Of a DNA stretch of 64,000 nucleotides, positions 51,601 to 62,460 are shown piece by piece (the stretch's first letter is position 1; each line of letters begins with the position of its first letter). A model generated the notes under the pieces. The model did no database searches. It saw only the letters and a list, made by a program, of their open reading frames with translations, and was not told the origin of the DNA. Both the position numbers and the translations under genes were made by a program. This stretch comes from Limnoperna fortunei (lineage: Eukaryota > Mollusca > Bivalvia > Mytilida > Modiolidae): positions 27,679,956 to 27,743,955 of the forward strand of contig OX104122.1 in assembly GCA_944474755.1 (NCBI GenBank). The letters are read 5' to 3'.

Positions 51601-53100
51601 TCTGAGTCACATAGAACCCCTGACTTGGGAGGATGGTTTTTCGTTTCATGTGAACAAACAATGTCATGGTTATAAATCAGTTCACAGAATTCTCGATATT
51701 GCATGCGAGTTTTAAAACTACAACAACAGTTACTTACAATACATAGCATCTAAAGTCTGGCAATTATTGACAGTATCATTATTGTGTAAAGATACAAACA
51801 CTCGGCACTCAAGTCACGAGTTGCTACTTGTATATTGATATCACATGACAATTTGTCAGTATTACGTCATAGTTCAGAGAATATTACCATTGTAATTGAC
51901 ACTTAGCACATAACAAAGTTGTTATTTAAAAGTACATTATTGTCATTAGTAACATCGTAGGTATCTTCATCAAAAGATTAAGGTATCTGGACCACAATTG
52001 ACCACGTAATCATATTTCGTGTCCTGGAAGTCCATTTATTTTTTAATAGAGCAGACCTCGGTAATGATCGGATAACATCAGAAATACTATTTGAGTAACT
52101 AACTTTTTTGCGCAAATCTGTTAACATTTGACTGAAAGTAAAACAATATATTGAATTTGTATAATTAATAAGCATTATAATGATTTAATAAAGCAGTATT
52201 TCTTGGTCGAAAAATAAAATTAAACGGTGACTTCAATTATGGTCTGATACCTTAAAAGTTCTATTACTACAGAATATAGTATTATTCAAACCCTTACGCA
52301 AAATGTTATCTGGCAAACAACGGTCTTCTCTATGGCTTTCGTAGTTACTGATAAAAGTTGGTCGTTATAGTGGTCTTTGCCATCCGGCACTTGCTGGGGG
52401 TTTCAGAAGAGATCAGTAGTGTTGCGAATGTAATACAACCTCAATTTCGTCGTTTTTACATGGACCAACGTACAGTTCATTATCAATATAGCGTGTACTT
52501 CTTTCCCTTGATATAATAATAAACCTGTGCACTTTCCCGAATTCTATACGATGTTAAAAACCGAGTTAGTTAAACTTAGAACGTCTTCCGTAGTTTCTCA
52601 ATTTACGGACTTTATAGCTGTTAACACTAGGTTTTTTTTATAGATCGACACTGTAAATCCGGGGACTTGTCAGTTCTTTTATACATTGCCCTTAGAAACA
52701 GTTCGACCCTAATATTCCTTCTAATAGCCTTCATTATATTTATGGTCTCTGCTCTACTTTTATTACATTTGTGTGACCTATGATGCGAATGATTTTTCTT
52801 GAGGAAGAATAAATTGCCCAATACAGAAATCATCGCGTAATGATATCTTTATTAATAAACCAGGCCCACGTGACTAAGCCAAAACAGGTGTTATCTTCAC
52901 TTCTTTTCCAAATTAATACAGGATGTGAATTGAACATTTTATCATAACCAGTGTAATATAAGTATATTAGGCCAATACCGTGTTGTACTGGTTCTGCAAA
53001 ATTGTATCCAATGGACAGTTTTACTGTCATATAAGTAAATAATATAATAAATAATAATACAGTATACAGTGGGATGAACTGATCTTCATAATGCTGGTGT
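48665..53100. other. AT-rich stretch, no gene
   Basis: No coding sequence supported. It contains a GT microsatellite at 50316-50343 and the foldback at 51581-51635. The open frame at 50554-50886 has no recognisable domain. Confidence 0.5.
51581..51635. repeat. Perfect hairpin, 23-bp arms
   Basis: CATCCTCCCAAGTCAGGGGT plus TCT pairs exactly with AGAACCCCTGACTTGGGAGG plus ATG across a 9-bp loop. The same arm occurs singly at 56319-56344, and a worn version at 61770-61790, so it is the end of a dispersed element. Confidence 0.85.
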
Positions 53101-53124
53101 ATTGGTTTATGAGAATTAGAAATA

Positions 53125-53730
53125 CCAAACCATGCGTGAAACTAATGTCTTCTAATGGTCATGATGTAAACAAACTCAATCAAACCAAGCGTATCACTAA
53201 CGTCTGTCAATGGTCACGATGGAAGCCAACTCAACCAAACCATGCGTAACAGTAACGTCTTGTACTGGTCACGATGAAAACCAACTCAACCAAACCATGC
53301 GTAACACTAATGTCTTGTAATGGTCACGATGGAAACCAACTCAACCAAACCAGCGTAACACTAACGTCTGGCAATGGTCAGGATGGAAACAAACCCAAAC
53401 TTTAACCATTCGCTTAAAACAAACCATGCGTAACACAAACGTCTTTTAATGGTTACGGTGGAAACGAACTAAACCAAACCAAGCTTAACACTAACGTCTG
53501 GCAACGACGGAAACCATTCCAACCTTTAACACTTCGTTTATAACAAACCATGCGTAACACAAATGTCTTGCAGTGGTCACGATGGAAACCAACACAACCA
53601 AACCAAGCGTAACACTAACGTCTGACAACGATGGAAACCATTCCAACCTTTAACATTTCGTAATAGCAAACCAAGCGTAATACAAACGTCTTGTAATGAT
53701 GGCGATATGAACCAACTAAACCTTTAATAC
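53125..53730 (+). repeat. Degenerate 55-75 bp tandem repeat, about 9 copies
   Basis: Units share CAAACCATGCGTAACACTAA, CGTCTTGTAATGGTCACGAT and GGAAACCAACTCAACC. Later units include an extra AACCTTTAACACTTCG segment. Sequence divergence between units suggests an old array. Confidence 0.8.
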
Positions 53731-54332
53731 TTCTTTTAGAAAACATAAAAAAGCATTAAAGACTTTTTATACTCACCGTCTGTTAATGTGCTGTATATCA
53801 ATTTACTTGTGCTTTCTTGGTTTAAAGTGTTCAGAAGGATATCATTTACGTAAAAACGATCCACCAGTTTGACAGACCTGTCCATTCAGGGGTCTATTTT
53901 TAAAACAATTGTGAATTCTCAGTATAAAAATTCACTATACTTTAAATCTGCGGAACAAAATTCAAATCAAATTACAAATTGCATTTTGAATGATATATTT
54001 TTACTAAATGCATTACTTATTTTTCCGGTTTTTTTTTAACAACTGAATTGGGAACGATCCTAATGCTGAGTATAAATTACATGTATATATGCACAATTAA
54101 ATGAAAAGTGTCGCGTAAATGGACAGTCGAATAGTACATTTATCAGAATATATATTACTCAAGTGCAGAAATGTAAATGGTACAGACAATTGTTATCTAA
54201 AAATACTTTTCGTTAAAAACGATATTTTATTTTGGTACGAAGTACTTATGAACAGTCATCTTTGTTATATGTATGCCTTAAACCCATCATCAGGTATATA
54301 TATATATTTTTATCTTAAAATGATTTTTCTAT
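53731..54332. other. AT-rich spacer, nothing recognised
   Basis: No gene or repeat family recognised between the tandem array and the rRNA fragment. Confidence 0.5.
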
Positions 54333-54580
54333 GATCCCTGTTGTATTTTTTCTGATACTTCTTGCCTAAAACTCTTCAAATCAAAAGAGTCGATAGATCA
54401 CGCTTTCTCGGTCTGTATTCGTAATTGAAAATCCAAATCAAGTGAGATTTTGCCCCTTTACTCTACATGAGGCTTCCGTCCTCGCTGAGCTCCCCTTAGG
54501 ACACCTGCGTTACCTTTTGACAGATGTACCGCTTCATTGAAACTCCCCGCCTGACACTGTCTTCAGAGCGGATCACCTCT
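54333..54580 (-). pseudogene. Decayed 28S rRNA fragment
   Basis: Read on the minus strand, this matches conserved eukaryotic 28S rRNA 3'-half sequence in order: GACAGTGTCAGGCGGGGAGT, GGTAACGCAGGTGTCCTAAG, GGAGCTCAGCGAGGAC, GGGCAAAATCTCACTTGATT, ACGAATACAGACCGAGAAAG, TCTATCGACTCTTTTGATTT and GAAGAGTTTTAGGCAAG, ending at ACAGGGAT. Many substitutions against the strongly conserved functional sequence (for example GGGGAGCTC for GGCGAGCTC) show it is not functional. Upstream sequence to about 54640 may be expansion-segment remnant. It stands alone, with no 18S or 5.8S nearby. Sources could be ectopic rDNA insertion or a 28S-derived retroelement. Confidence 0.85.
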
Positions 54581-54903
54581 GACGACATAGCAGGGAACTA
54601 AAATTCCAGACTCGAAGAGCTTGCGTCTCGCTTTCGATTAACTGAAGCTACTGCCTGGATTATTTTATAATTGAACGGTATTTTATGCATTATAGATACC
54701 ATGCCTTTTACGAGTTGTTTACATATGTTCATTGGTGGGGCGTGGTATATGTTTTGTTACAATTCAATCACAATTTGAAAATCACGTTCTGGACGGCCTA
54801 GACGATTCTGCAGCAATTTGAGTTCATTAAGTATTTTGAATGACGACAAGAGCAGTGTGGCAACTAAATTTCAATTTTTGAGCGCAAAATCAAATTACTA
54901 TTT

Positions 54904-55106
54904 CAACACTGAGGTTGCGGGTTCGTGTCTCACTGCGGGCAGGGTGTACTCGACTCCAATCTTAACTGTCAAGTATTACCAGTTTTCCTACCGAAGGTCC
55001 GGGTTCTCTAGGGGTACTACGGCTTCCTCCCCCAATAAAAACTGGACGCCATGATATAGCTGAAAAATTGGTCAAAGTGGCTTTAAACCTCATTCAAACA
55101 AACAAA
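54904..55106 (+). mobile_element. 5'-truncated SINE
   Basis: It begins at CAACACTGAGGTTGCGGGTT (B-box region) and runs through AGGGTGTACTCGACTCCAAT and GGACGCCATGATATAGCTGA to AAACAAACAAA. The A-box head is missing. The start codon-like frame at 54818-55054 is a by-product. Confidence 0.85.
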
Positions 55107-55171
55107 TTACTACTTCGTCGGAAGAAGTACACAGTGCATTAAGGATCTAGTTTTCAATTGCTACAATTGCC

Positions 55172-55210
55172 GAAGTATCATATATATAGAAAAAAACATA
55201 TGAGCCGTCT
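55172..55210 (-). repeat. Dispersed short motif, inverted at 60018-60056
   Basis: CATATGAGCCGTCTCATGAG plus AAAAGGTACAAAAAC here is the reverse complement of 60018-60056. The core GAGCCGTCTCATGAGAA probably marks the end of an element family. Between the two copies lie many unrelated repeats. Confidence 0.6.
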
Positions 55211-55453
55211 CATGAGAAAAGGTACAAAAACTTCGTGACGTTGTTATCGAGAAAACGTCCTCGGAATAAACGTTATGATTTAAGCGTTGTTCAGTTGCGA
55301 GTTGTTTTTGCACATGACGGTCTATTCGTGAAAAACTTGACAATGGGTTGTCAAAACTTTTCAAAATTTCGGAAAAAGATTATTTAAATATGGATTTATT
55401 ATTGTGTAATATTTAAAAAAAAACTTACGATATTTTTAATTCTACAAAAGAGT

Positions 55454-55585
55454 TTACCACAGGTCAATAATCAGTACGTCAGTCACTGGAAACCCGCCTT
55501 TGAAGAATTGAAGAATTTCCAGATGCAAGCCTGGTATTGTCAGAAGTTTGTCATTTATTTGACGAATATGTACAGAGTGAGATGT
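55454..55585 (-). pseudogene. Coding-like fragment, family unknown
   Basis: A 43-codon frame on the minus strand reads NDKLLTIPGLHLEILQFF, then KGGFPVTDVLIIDLW and TAA at 55456-55454. Codon use is protein-like (CTG, GGC, GTG, GAC) in AT-rich surroundings. There is no start codon or acceptor in frame, and upstream a TAA closes it at 55588. It may be a fragment of a transposon protein. Confidence 0.3.
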
Positions 55586-55942
55586 TTATTTTATCATCCT
55601 TGTACTATGTAGTCGTATCCCGGGCTCAAGTGAAAGTGAAAGTACTATTTACGGAATCACCACCCTTCATGTACAACATTTCTAAAAATATCTCGAATCT
55701 ATAAAAGATCGAATTGTTTCTTTTATTATGATCGGATTTTGCTATTTGCAGTTTATAAACCTTTATTTTAACAAAACAATAATAGAATAATGGGAAAAAA
55801 GTCTTTAAACGCGTTAACAATCTTTTGAAAAATTATTTTTGTCACACACACAGGAATTTGAACCCATATTATTTCGGGCGATTCATATTTTTGCAACAAC
55901 GAAACTTTTTCTAGGACGGAAACACTTTCGTTACTTCCCGTG

Positions 55943-55967
55943 AACACACACACACACACACACACAA
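55943..55967 (+). repeat. (CA)n microsatellite
   Basis: About twelve CA units. The poly-Val/Cys frame on the minus strand is an artefact. Confidence 0.9.
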
Positions 55968-56244
55968 TACTTATTAAAATTGACTTGGGCATTTATCGAC
56001 AACACATAAACTATCTGATTTTTAAATGTTCTTTTTTGTTTGCCCTGTAAGCCAAAATTTGTTTTACATCCCCCACCGCCCCCCAAAATCAATTAATGAA
56101 ATCAGTAAAAATGATAAAATAAAATAAAGTAAGAAGTCATAAACATTGATTATGAAATGAAGTCAAATTATTTGGAGTACATCATTTCAATGAGTTGCAA
56201 CAGTGAAATTGTTTACTTATTTACGCTGTTTATAAAACTTTAAC

Positions 56245-56345
56245 GTCCTGAATATAGCTGAAATATTGCTTGCTGGACGTTAAACATCAATCAATCAATC
56301 AATCAATATAAAACTTTACATCCTCCCAAGTCAGGGGTTCTGAGT
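56245..56345 (+). mobile_element. SINE tail scrap plus element end
   Basis: TCCTGAATATAGCTGAAATA and GGACGTTAAACATCAATCAA with CAAT repeats (56247-56308) are the tail of the second SINE type. It is followed by ACATCCTCCCAAGTCAGGGG (56319-56344), the same arm as the hairpin at 51581. Confidence 0.7.
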
Positions 56346-56557
56346 AAACAATTCACACTACGGAAAAACTACGTCTGCTTTCAACTGAATTAAATACTGA
56401 ATCTGATAATAGGTCTATTTAAAGTAATGGTGGTGTTTTGACAATGACTTAAATGATGTAGAAGGGGCCTTTAACTAAGGGTTGTTGTTCAAGTAAGCCC
56501 CATGAATGCTTGAATCAATTGATTGAAAGGAAATAAAAGATTTTTCTAGTTCTGGAA

Positions 56558-56994
56558 ATGACCAAATTCGAACGAGACATGTATTTTATGGAATCCTTAT
56601 CGTACGAAAATAATAAATATTTTGATAAAACGGAAAGTAAAAGAAAGAGGAGAAGTAGTCCGAGAATCTTGTGCCGACCCACTCCAAAAAGCGTTCGGCA
56701 GCAGAGGATTCTCGGAGTAGAGGAAAAAGTGCTCATTAACTTTTAAAAGCCCTTCAGTATGCAACAAATGTTATAAACTTTGTTTTGACATTGTTGAAAA
56801 GTATTTCCGAAATTTAAAAATGCATATGGATGAAAATGGTGCTGTTCCTCGTGAACATGGAAATGTCAGTGTTACACCAAAACAAATTTTTTAATAGACA
56901 TTGCAAATGAATTCGGACTACCCCAACCTGCAGCTCCACGACGACGCGATGAAGACCCTCCGATATTTCTTTCTTCGTCCGAAACTATTTTAAA
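56558..56994 (+). pseudogene. Frameshifted zinc-knuckle protein fragment, probably transposon-derived
   Basis: An opening frame (MTKFERDMYFMESLSYENNK, ending LINF-stop at 56744-56746) continues in a second frame with SPSVCNKCYKLCFDIVEKYF and MHMDENGAVPREHGNVSVTP, then in a third with IDIANEFGLPQPAAPRRRDE and PPIFLSSSET before a stop. CNKCYKLC is a C-x2-C-x3-C knuckle. At least two frameshifts (near 56742 and 56895) separate the parts. This style of protein, with a Cys cluster, a basic stretch and a PQPAAPR-type linker, reminds me of bivalve transposon-associated uncharacterised proteins, but I cannot name the family. A small hairpin lies within the first frame (TCCGAGAATC with GATTCTCGGA). 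Confidence 0.55.
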
Positions 56995-58229
56995 TTAAAT
57001 TTTACATAGAGTTTTAGGTGTATCCTCTTTTAGAGATATTTGAAAAAAAATGTTGTCCACAAATCAAAATACATGCACCAAAAGATGGTGTAAGTGAAAA
57101 GTGTGAAAAATTAAAACAGTCAACATTTAAATGATTTGTGACAGCAAACAGATAATACACAAATAAAACAAAAATTTGACAAAATAACAAGCATATGAGA
57201 CTCCCGTACTCATTTCCAATGACTGTTTTATGAAGGAGGAAAGACTATGAATTTGCCAAAAAGTTGTGGGGTTTACTTTTTTTTTAAACATTCAAGGTCG
57301 GGATTTTGGGCTAAGACATTGAAATGTGTTAATAAAGGGTCTCTATAATTTTTATTTTTATTCAAAGTGTAAACAAAAATGAGCTTCATCGTCAATTTTA
57401 ATTGGCAACAGTAGTTACACATACCGAGTTCCCGAGGAACCCACTTATAAATCCCTTTCTTTCTTCCCTTTATTCGAGGATATGATCAGACAAATCTAAT
57501 GTTTGTTATAAGTTATAAGCAACTGATTGTGTATCCTACCGACTCTTTTTAAAACATCGAAGTTCAAGCAAAATCCTTTAATTTGTATATGTTACTATGT
57601 AGCTGACTCTTGCCTACTATGTACAGAACATATGGGGTCACCACGTGACGTCAATCATCAAATCAAAAACGCAGGTATTTACAGTATGTAGGGTATAATT
57701 ATAAACGTGAATACATTCACGTGCGTAGTGAATTAATAGTATGTATCCAAAATAGGAGCTACAATACTGTATAGTATTCTTTTTATTATACACTTGAGGG
57801 CTTGGGTTCAGGGAAGATCCAGGGTGGTGATGATCGCATACACATACATGTAGCAACTATACATGTATGTATTTACATCCATACTGAGTCTCATTTTAAC
57901 ATGTTACCACGTTATATGTGGCCAGTATTTAATTGTTGTTTGACATATTTAGGTTAAGAAAAGATGGGTCAAATGTACATGTTATATCAATGTTAGATCA
58001 TGCACTCTCTACTTTTGGTTACGGTGCGAAGGAATGAAGCATGCATCACGTGCATGCATGCAGATAATTGCGCAGGTAAAAATTTGGAACTGCTAATTGC
58101 TAACAGAGACATATAATTACATATGTCTCTGTTGCTAAACATCGGAACCCGCTTAAAATCAGGTACCGTAGTAATTTAACAGTAATCCACAATACGTACA
58201 ATGTCACCGCTGATAAAGTTAGTAAGATT
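56995..58229. other. AT-rich stretch with a short hairpin
   Basis: No gene seen. 58103-58134 is a hairpin (AACAGAGACATAT with ATATGTCTCTGTT). Confidence 0.55.
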
Positions 58230-58482
58230 GTTTGTTTGTTTGTTTGAATGGTGTTTTAACGCCACTTTCAGCAATTTTTCAACTATATCGTGGCGACCAG
58301 TTTTTATTGGGGGAGGAAGCCGGAGAGAACCCCCGACCTGCGAAAGGAAAACTGGCAATCCTTGTCAATTAAGATTGGAGTCGAGTGCATCCTGAATGCA
58401 GTGAGAATCAAACCCGCAATCTCAGTGTTGACAGACTATGTGATCAATAGTAGAAAAACTACCGTAACCACTCGGCCACCGT
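58230..58482 (-). mobile_element. tRNA-derived SINE, complete copy
   Basis: Reverse orientation: head CGGTGGCCGAGTGGTTACGG, B-box GATTGCGGGTTTGATTCTC (one change from the Pol III consensus), body CCTCCCCCAATAAAAACTGG and a tail with four CAAA units at 58230. Confidence 0.85.
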
Positions 58483-58855
58483 ATCAGCGAATTTATTGGG
58501 TCATAAATTACCAATACACTCAGTAACAACAAATTGGGATTAATCTGTCAAAAGCTTATGTAACGAATATATAGAGAGATTTTGTATTTTAAACAGACAT
58601 TGTAATAGCATAACGTCCTGTGCGCTTATTTGATACTTGCCGTGATAAAGCCTGCATCAAAAACTAAATTTTCAATATTTCGTATGTATATCCTAAAAAG
58701 CACGAAGCTTATTTTTATTCGAATACACCATTAACAAATTCTTTGAATGCGATTTTCGATCTGCATTTTAAAAATTAAACTATGTTATTAATGATTTTAT
58801 TGTATTTGTGTTGTTTTGACGATTTTTCATTATAATTGATTTCTTGATCTATTAG

Positions 58856-58923
58856 GTCGAATTTCACTGCCGTTATAATCCGAAGTTAATTTTGTGATTT
58901 GTCGGATTAACGGCAGAATTCAG
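58856..58923. repeat. Small foldback
   Basis: GTCGAATTTCACTGCCGTTA and ATCCGA pair with TCGGATTAACGGCAGAATTC across about 20 bases. It is followed at 58915-58944 by a block that recurs inverted at 59484-59513. Confidence 0.7.
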
Positions 58924-59520
58924 TCCTATTGCTCGTAATGTAGCAAATAAAAAATTCTACCTTAGGTCTATTTATGCAAAATTCGAACATAATATTCATC
59001 TTCTTTACGTTATAAAAGCTTCAGACATTGCGAATATAACGGGAAACGATATTTATTGAAGAAATGTCCTTTTTCGTCTTTGAAGATGCACGTGGAAAAT
59101 GCTATGTTGATAATTTTTCCGTATATGGATAATGTGACCTTAGTTTAGAAAAATCATGCTAATTTGCATACTGTAACAACCAATCCGTAGTAAGAATCCA
59201 GTCATTTACATATACTTTTCCCAATATGCAACACACCATTCAGTTTCGGGTTTCCGAATGTTTTTCGTGTAGACACGAATGTCAATAATACATAGCGCAC
59301 AGCGGGTTATAAAAAACTTCAATAACTATCATCACGTATCAATAATGATCGATCTTAAACACGAAACCGATAGAAAAAAATGATGGCACTGTTGAAATAT
59401 ATCAAGATTGACCACGGCGAATTATATATGCAACTTCTTTTTGACATCAAAGTGACGGACGGGAGAGATTCACTCCCACTCTGCTACATTACGAGTAATG
59501 GGACTAAATTCGTACCCCCG
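58915..59520. repeat. Pair of inverted 30-bp blocks 540 bp apart
   Basis: GAATTCAGTCCTATTGCTCG plus TAATGTAGCA at 58915-58944 is the reverse complement, with a few changes, of 59484-59513. They could be terminal repeats of a roughly 600-bp element or two independent scraps. The open frame at 59380-59670 overlaps the right block and is not convincing. Confidence 0.45.
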
Positions 59521-59670
59521 CCAAAAAAAAAGAACGCGAGGGTACGATTATTCGTTCTATTGATCTATGTGATCCGGCCTGCATTTTACTCTTTGAATTC
59601 AGAACATCAGCTTGTGTTGCGAAAACAAGAAACGGTAACCAATTTAAATTGTTTTATTGCCAAACAATAA

Positions 59671-60211
59671 TAATTGCAAATTAATTTAATTTAGAACGAT
59701 CGAATCGACAATTCAGAACGATCAAATCAAAACAATACTATTTCCGTGTCAATTAAAAACTTGTTTGTAATATGTTGTATAAAAAGACCTTCAAAGACCA
59801 ACTTTGTGTTTCAGAGTTTGTGGACGAGGTATGTATTCGCGAAAACTTTCCGACGTCAAACTCTATTTTTTGACGTTTTTTGTATTTATTTGCCCAATTT
59901 CAAACGTGAATATTTTCCTTATTAATAAAGATACCAACAAACGGAAAAACGTATATAAATCAGCAGGACTTAAGCTATAATAAAATGTTAAAATCTGAAT
60001 TTCGGTAAAAAATGAGTTTTTGTACCTTTTCTCATGAGACGGCTCATATATGATAAATGATACTAATAGAGGTTGTACAATGGGTGAAATGGATGCCAGG
60101 GCAGACATGGATATCATATTGCCAATGGAGATCCATATATGCTCTGCACGCAACATATGGATTTATGATATGAATTTTGCCATATAATTATAATCCATTC
60201 AATATCGGTAA
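59671..60211. other. AT-rich spacer with short inverted motif copy
   Basis: Holds the 60018-60056 copy of the GAGCCGTCTCATGAG motif described at 55172. No gene recognised. Confidence 0.5.
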
Positions 60212-60216
60212 ATATA

Positions 60217-60370
60217 GGATTAAACACCGTTTTCAATGGATTTATCGGTATATCAACAAGACCAACTCACTCACAAACAAATAAAAGTCCGAAGGACTTT
60301 TATGATATGTTTGTGAGTGAGTTGGTCTTGTTGATATACCGATAAATCCATTGAAAACGGTGTTTAATCC
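60217..60370. repeat. Foldback element, about 65-74 bp arms
   Basis: GGATTAAACACCGTTTTCAA from 60217 onward, through ATCGGTATATCAACAAGACC and CTCACTCACAAACA, pairs exactly with the right half ending TGTTTAATCC at 60370. The centre is a second hairpin, AAAAGTCC-GAA-GGACTTTT (60283-60301), with a 3-base asymmetry between. Confidence 0.9.
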
Positions 60371-60461
60371 TTATAATTCTTTAAAATTGCATTAAGAAAT
60401 TAATTTATCTAACGTGTTTCTCAACTTCATATTTCTTGTGTATTTGGTAGCGGGATTGACT

Positions 60462-60783
60462 CACTCTCCGGCACAGAGAACATAACTGGTTCCCAGATAT
60501 AGCCTCTGCCACACGTCATCCTCCATTTACTGCGGGACTACATTTGTCGTCTGTTCTTAACGTTTGTAAACAAAGAACGATGTTTGTAAAAAAAATACAC
60601 GAGATCTTATTTATTTCTATACAGTCTTTTTGTACACTTTCGATACAGTTTTATATTGAAATTACTGCGTTTGTACTCGAAACTTATCATCAATGAGAGA
60701 TATCTCTCACAATGTCAACCAATGGTATGGCAGAGGTGATTGTGGTTGACGTAGGATACCCAGAATCCTTTGCGTGGAGATTG
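60462..60783 (+). mobile_element. 320-bp non-autonomous element, copy B
   Basis: Same ends and interior as 47466-47785 (CACTCTCCGGCACAGAGAAC to TTTGCGTGGAGATTG). It is flanked by GGATTGACT at 60453-60461 and 60784-60792, a target duplication of 9 bp (10 with one mismatch). The target differs from that of copy A, which confirms true insertion. Internal differences from copy A are mostly point changes. Confidence 0.85.
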
Positions 60784-60792
60784 GGATTGACT

Positions 60793-62290
60793 GAACGTAT
60801 GAATATTTTGTTTATTTTTGAACGTACGATTATTTCCATAAACCATTTTCTGATTTTAATAAACACAATTTTTAGTTTTACATCAATCTGTAATCTTATT
60901 TTCTGTATCGAACACAAGGAAAGTTTTAAATTTAACAAACCATTAATGATAATTCATCAAACAAATAATTTGTAAGTTGATCGCTACTTTCGATATTGAA
61001 AGTCGCCATCTTTGTTTACATTGGTTACGCTAAAAATAGCTCGGTCAACGTCGTTTATCCTAAAATAAATGGAGTCAACTTCATTTATCAAAAAATATTT
61101 TTCGTTAAAAACCTCAACCGGAAGTAATCTAGACCAATCAAATAAACGTATTTCTAAATATGCAAATCATATTAGAATTATACTAAAATATTATCCTAAT
61201 TAGCGATAACGTTACCCCATTTCATATACCTTATAACTGAACGCCGTAAAATGTAAAACTATTATGTTGATAAACTACCAAAATGCTCATTCAATGAGAA
61301 ATTCTGACGAATGAAAAGAATCCTGTAAAAAACTCAGATAATAAGTACAAGTTTGACGTAATGGACCAAAACAAAAAGTTAAAAAAGTATTCAAGCGTAA
61401 AAGATAAGAAACATATGTTGAAGGCTACTAAAGACAAGGAAAACAAGGACAATACACTATTAAATTCTGATAACAAATATTTATCTAATTGGCAAACACA
61501 AAATTCGACTATCTGCTCATTATGACCCTTGATACTTCGAAAACTGTAAGAAAGAAAAACTCGTTTGCCACATAGCCAAAACCATTCGTATCTATCCCAT
61601 TTAACTCGAAATAAAGAACACCATAGAGGCAGCTAGGTCTGCCTCATACCTTGACATATCTAAACATTGACAGTGAAGGTCGGCTGTGAACTAAAATATA
61701 CGACAAAAAGAAATGATTTTGTTTTCTTTCTGTGAATTTTTCATTTTTGTGTGGAAACATGAATTTTACATCTCCCAAGTGAGGTATTCCAGAACCTGTA
61801 TTTTCTATCAAGTTTTTTTTTTGGAAAGAGGGTGTCTACTTACAGAAAAGCTACTTAACCAGAAGTTCACATACAGTGGCAAGATTGACGTCATCACTTG
61901 GAAAATTTTGCAGTTGCCATTATGACTTAGTTGGCTGTTATGTAATATCTGTGTCAAAAATGAACGTTAATTTGTTCCGTTTGTTGTAACCACTTCAAGT
62001 CCTTCTTACTGTATAATGACTATACGCCATGACTCATTAAGTTTTCCCATCCCGACGGTAAACGCTGTAGCCATACGTGGCGGTTATGTAAGGGACCGGT
62101 TCATGTCGAATTATCATTTAAAAAGGGTTTTTAAAAAGGTTAAGTCCTATCTCCTTAAAATACAAAAAAAGAAGCTGACCTACATCAGATGTGTTATAAA
62201 AAAATTACAGCTCTATCTAGTGAATAATTTTATTTATCGCATATATAGCATAGATATAGGAAAATCTGTCCATGTAAAGCTGGAAGTCGG
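60793..62290. other. AT-rich stretch, no gene
   Basis: No coding sequence supported. A worn copy of the CTCCCAAGTGAGG motif is at 61770-61790. Confidence 0.5.
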
Positions 62291-62366
62291 TGTCAGTTAT
62301 TTGCCACCAGGGAATATCGATATTAGCCCTGGAGACATATATTCAAATATGTGATATGTGGTCATT

Positions 62367-62460
62367 TCCATATTGGCCGTGGTATCAGCCCTCGACCCAT
62401 ATCAGACTTCGGGCTATGATATTGGTGTATGGGGTGCTGATACCAGGGTCAATATGGAAT
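62367..62460. repeat. Imperfect foldback, about 40-bp arms
   Basis: TTCCATATTGGCCGTGGTAT, CAGCC and CCATATCA on the left pair with ATATTGGTGTATGGGGTGCT, GATACCAGGG and TCAATATGGAA on the right, with the loop around GACTTCGGGC. The two open frames spanning 62016-62579 are read through it and have no recognisable family. Confidence 0.7.
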
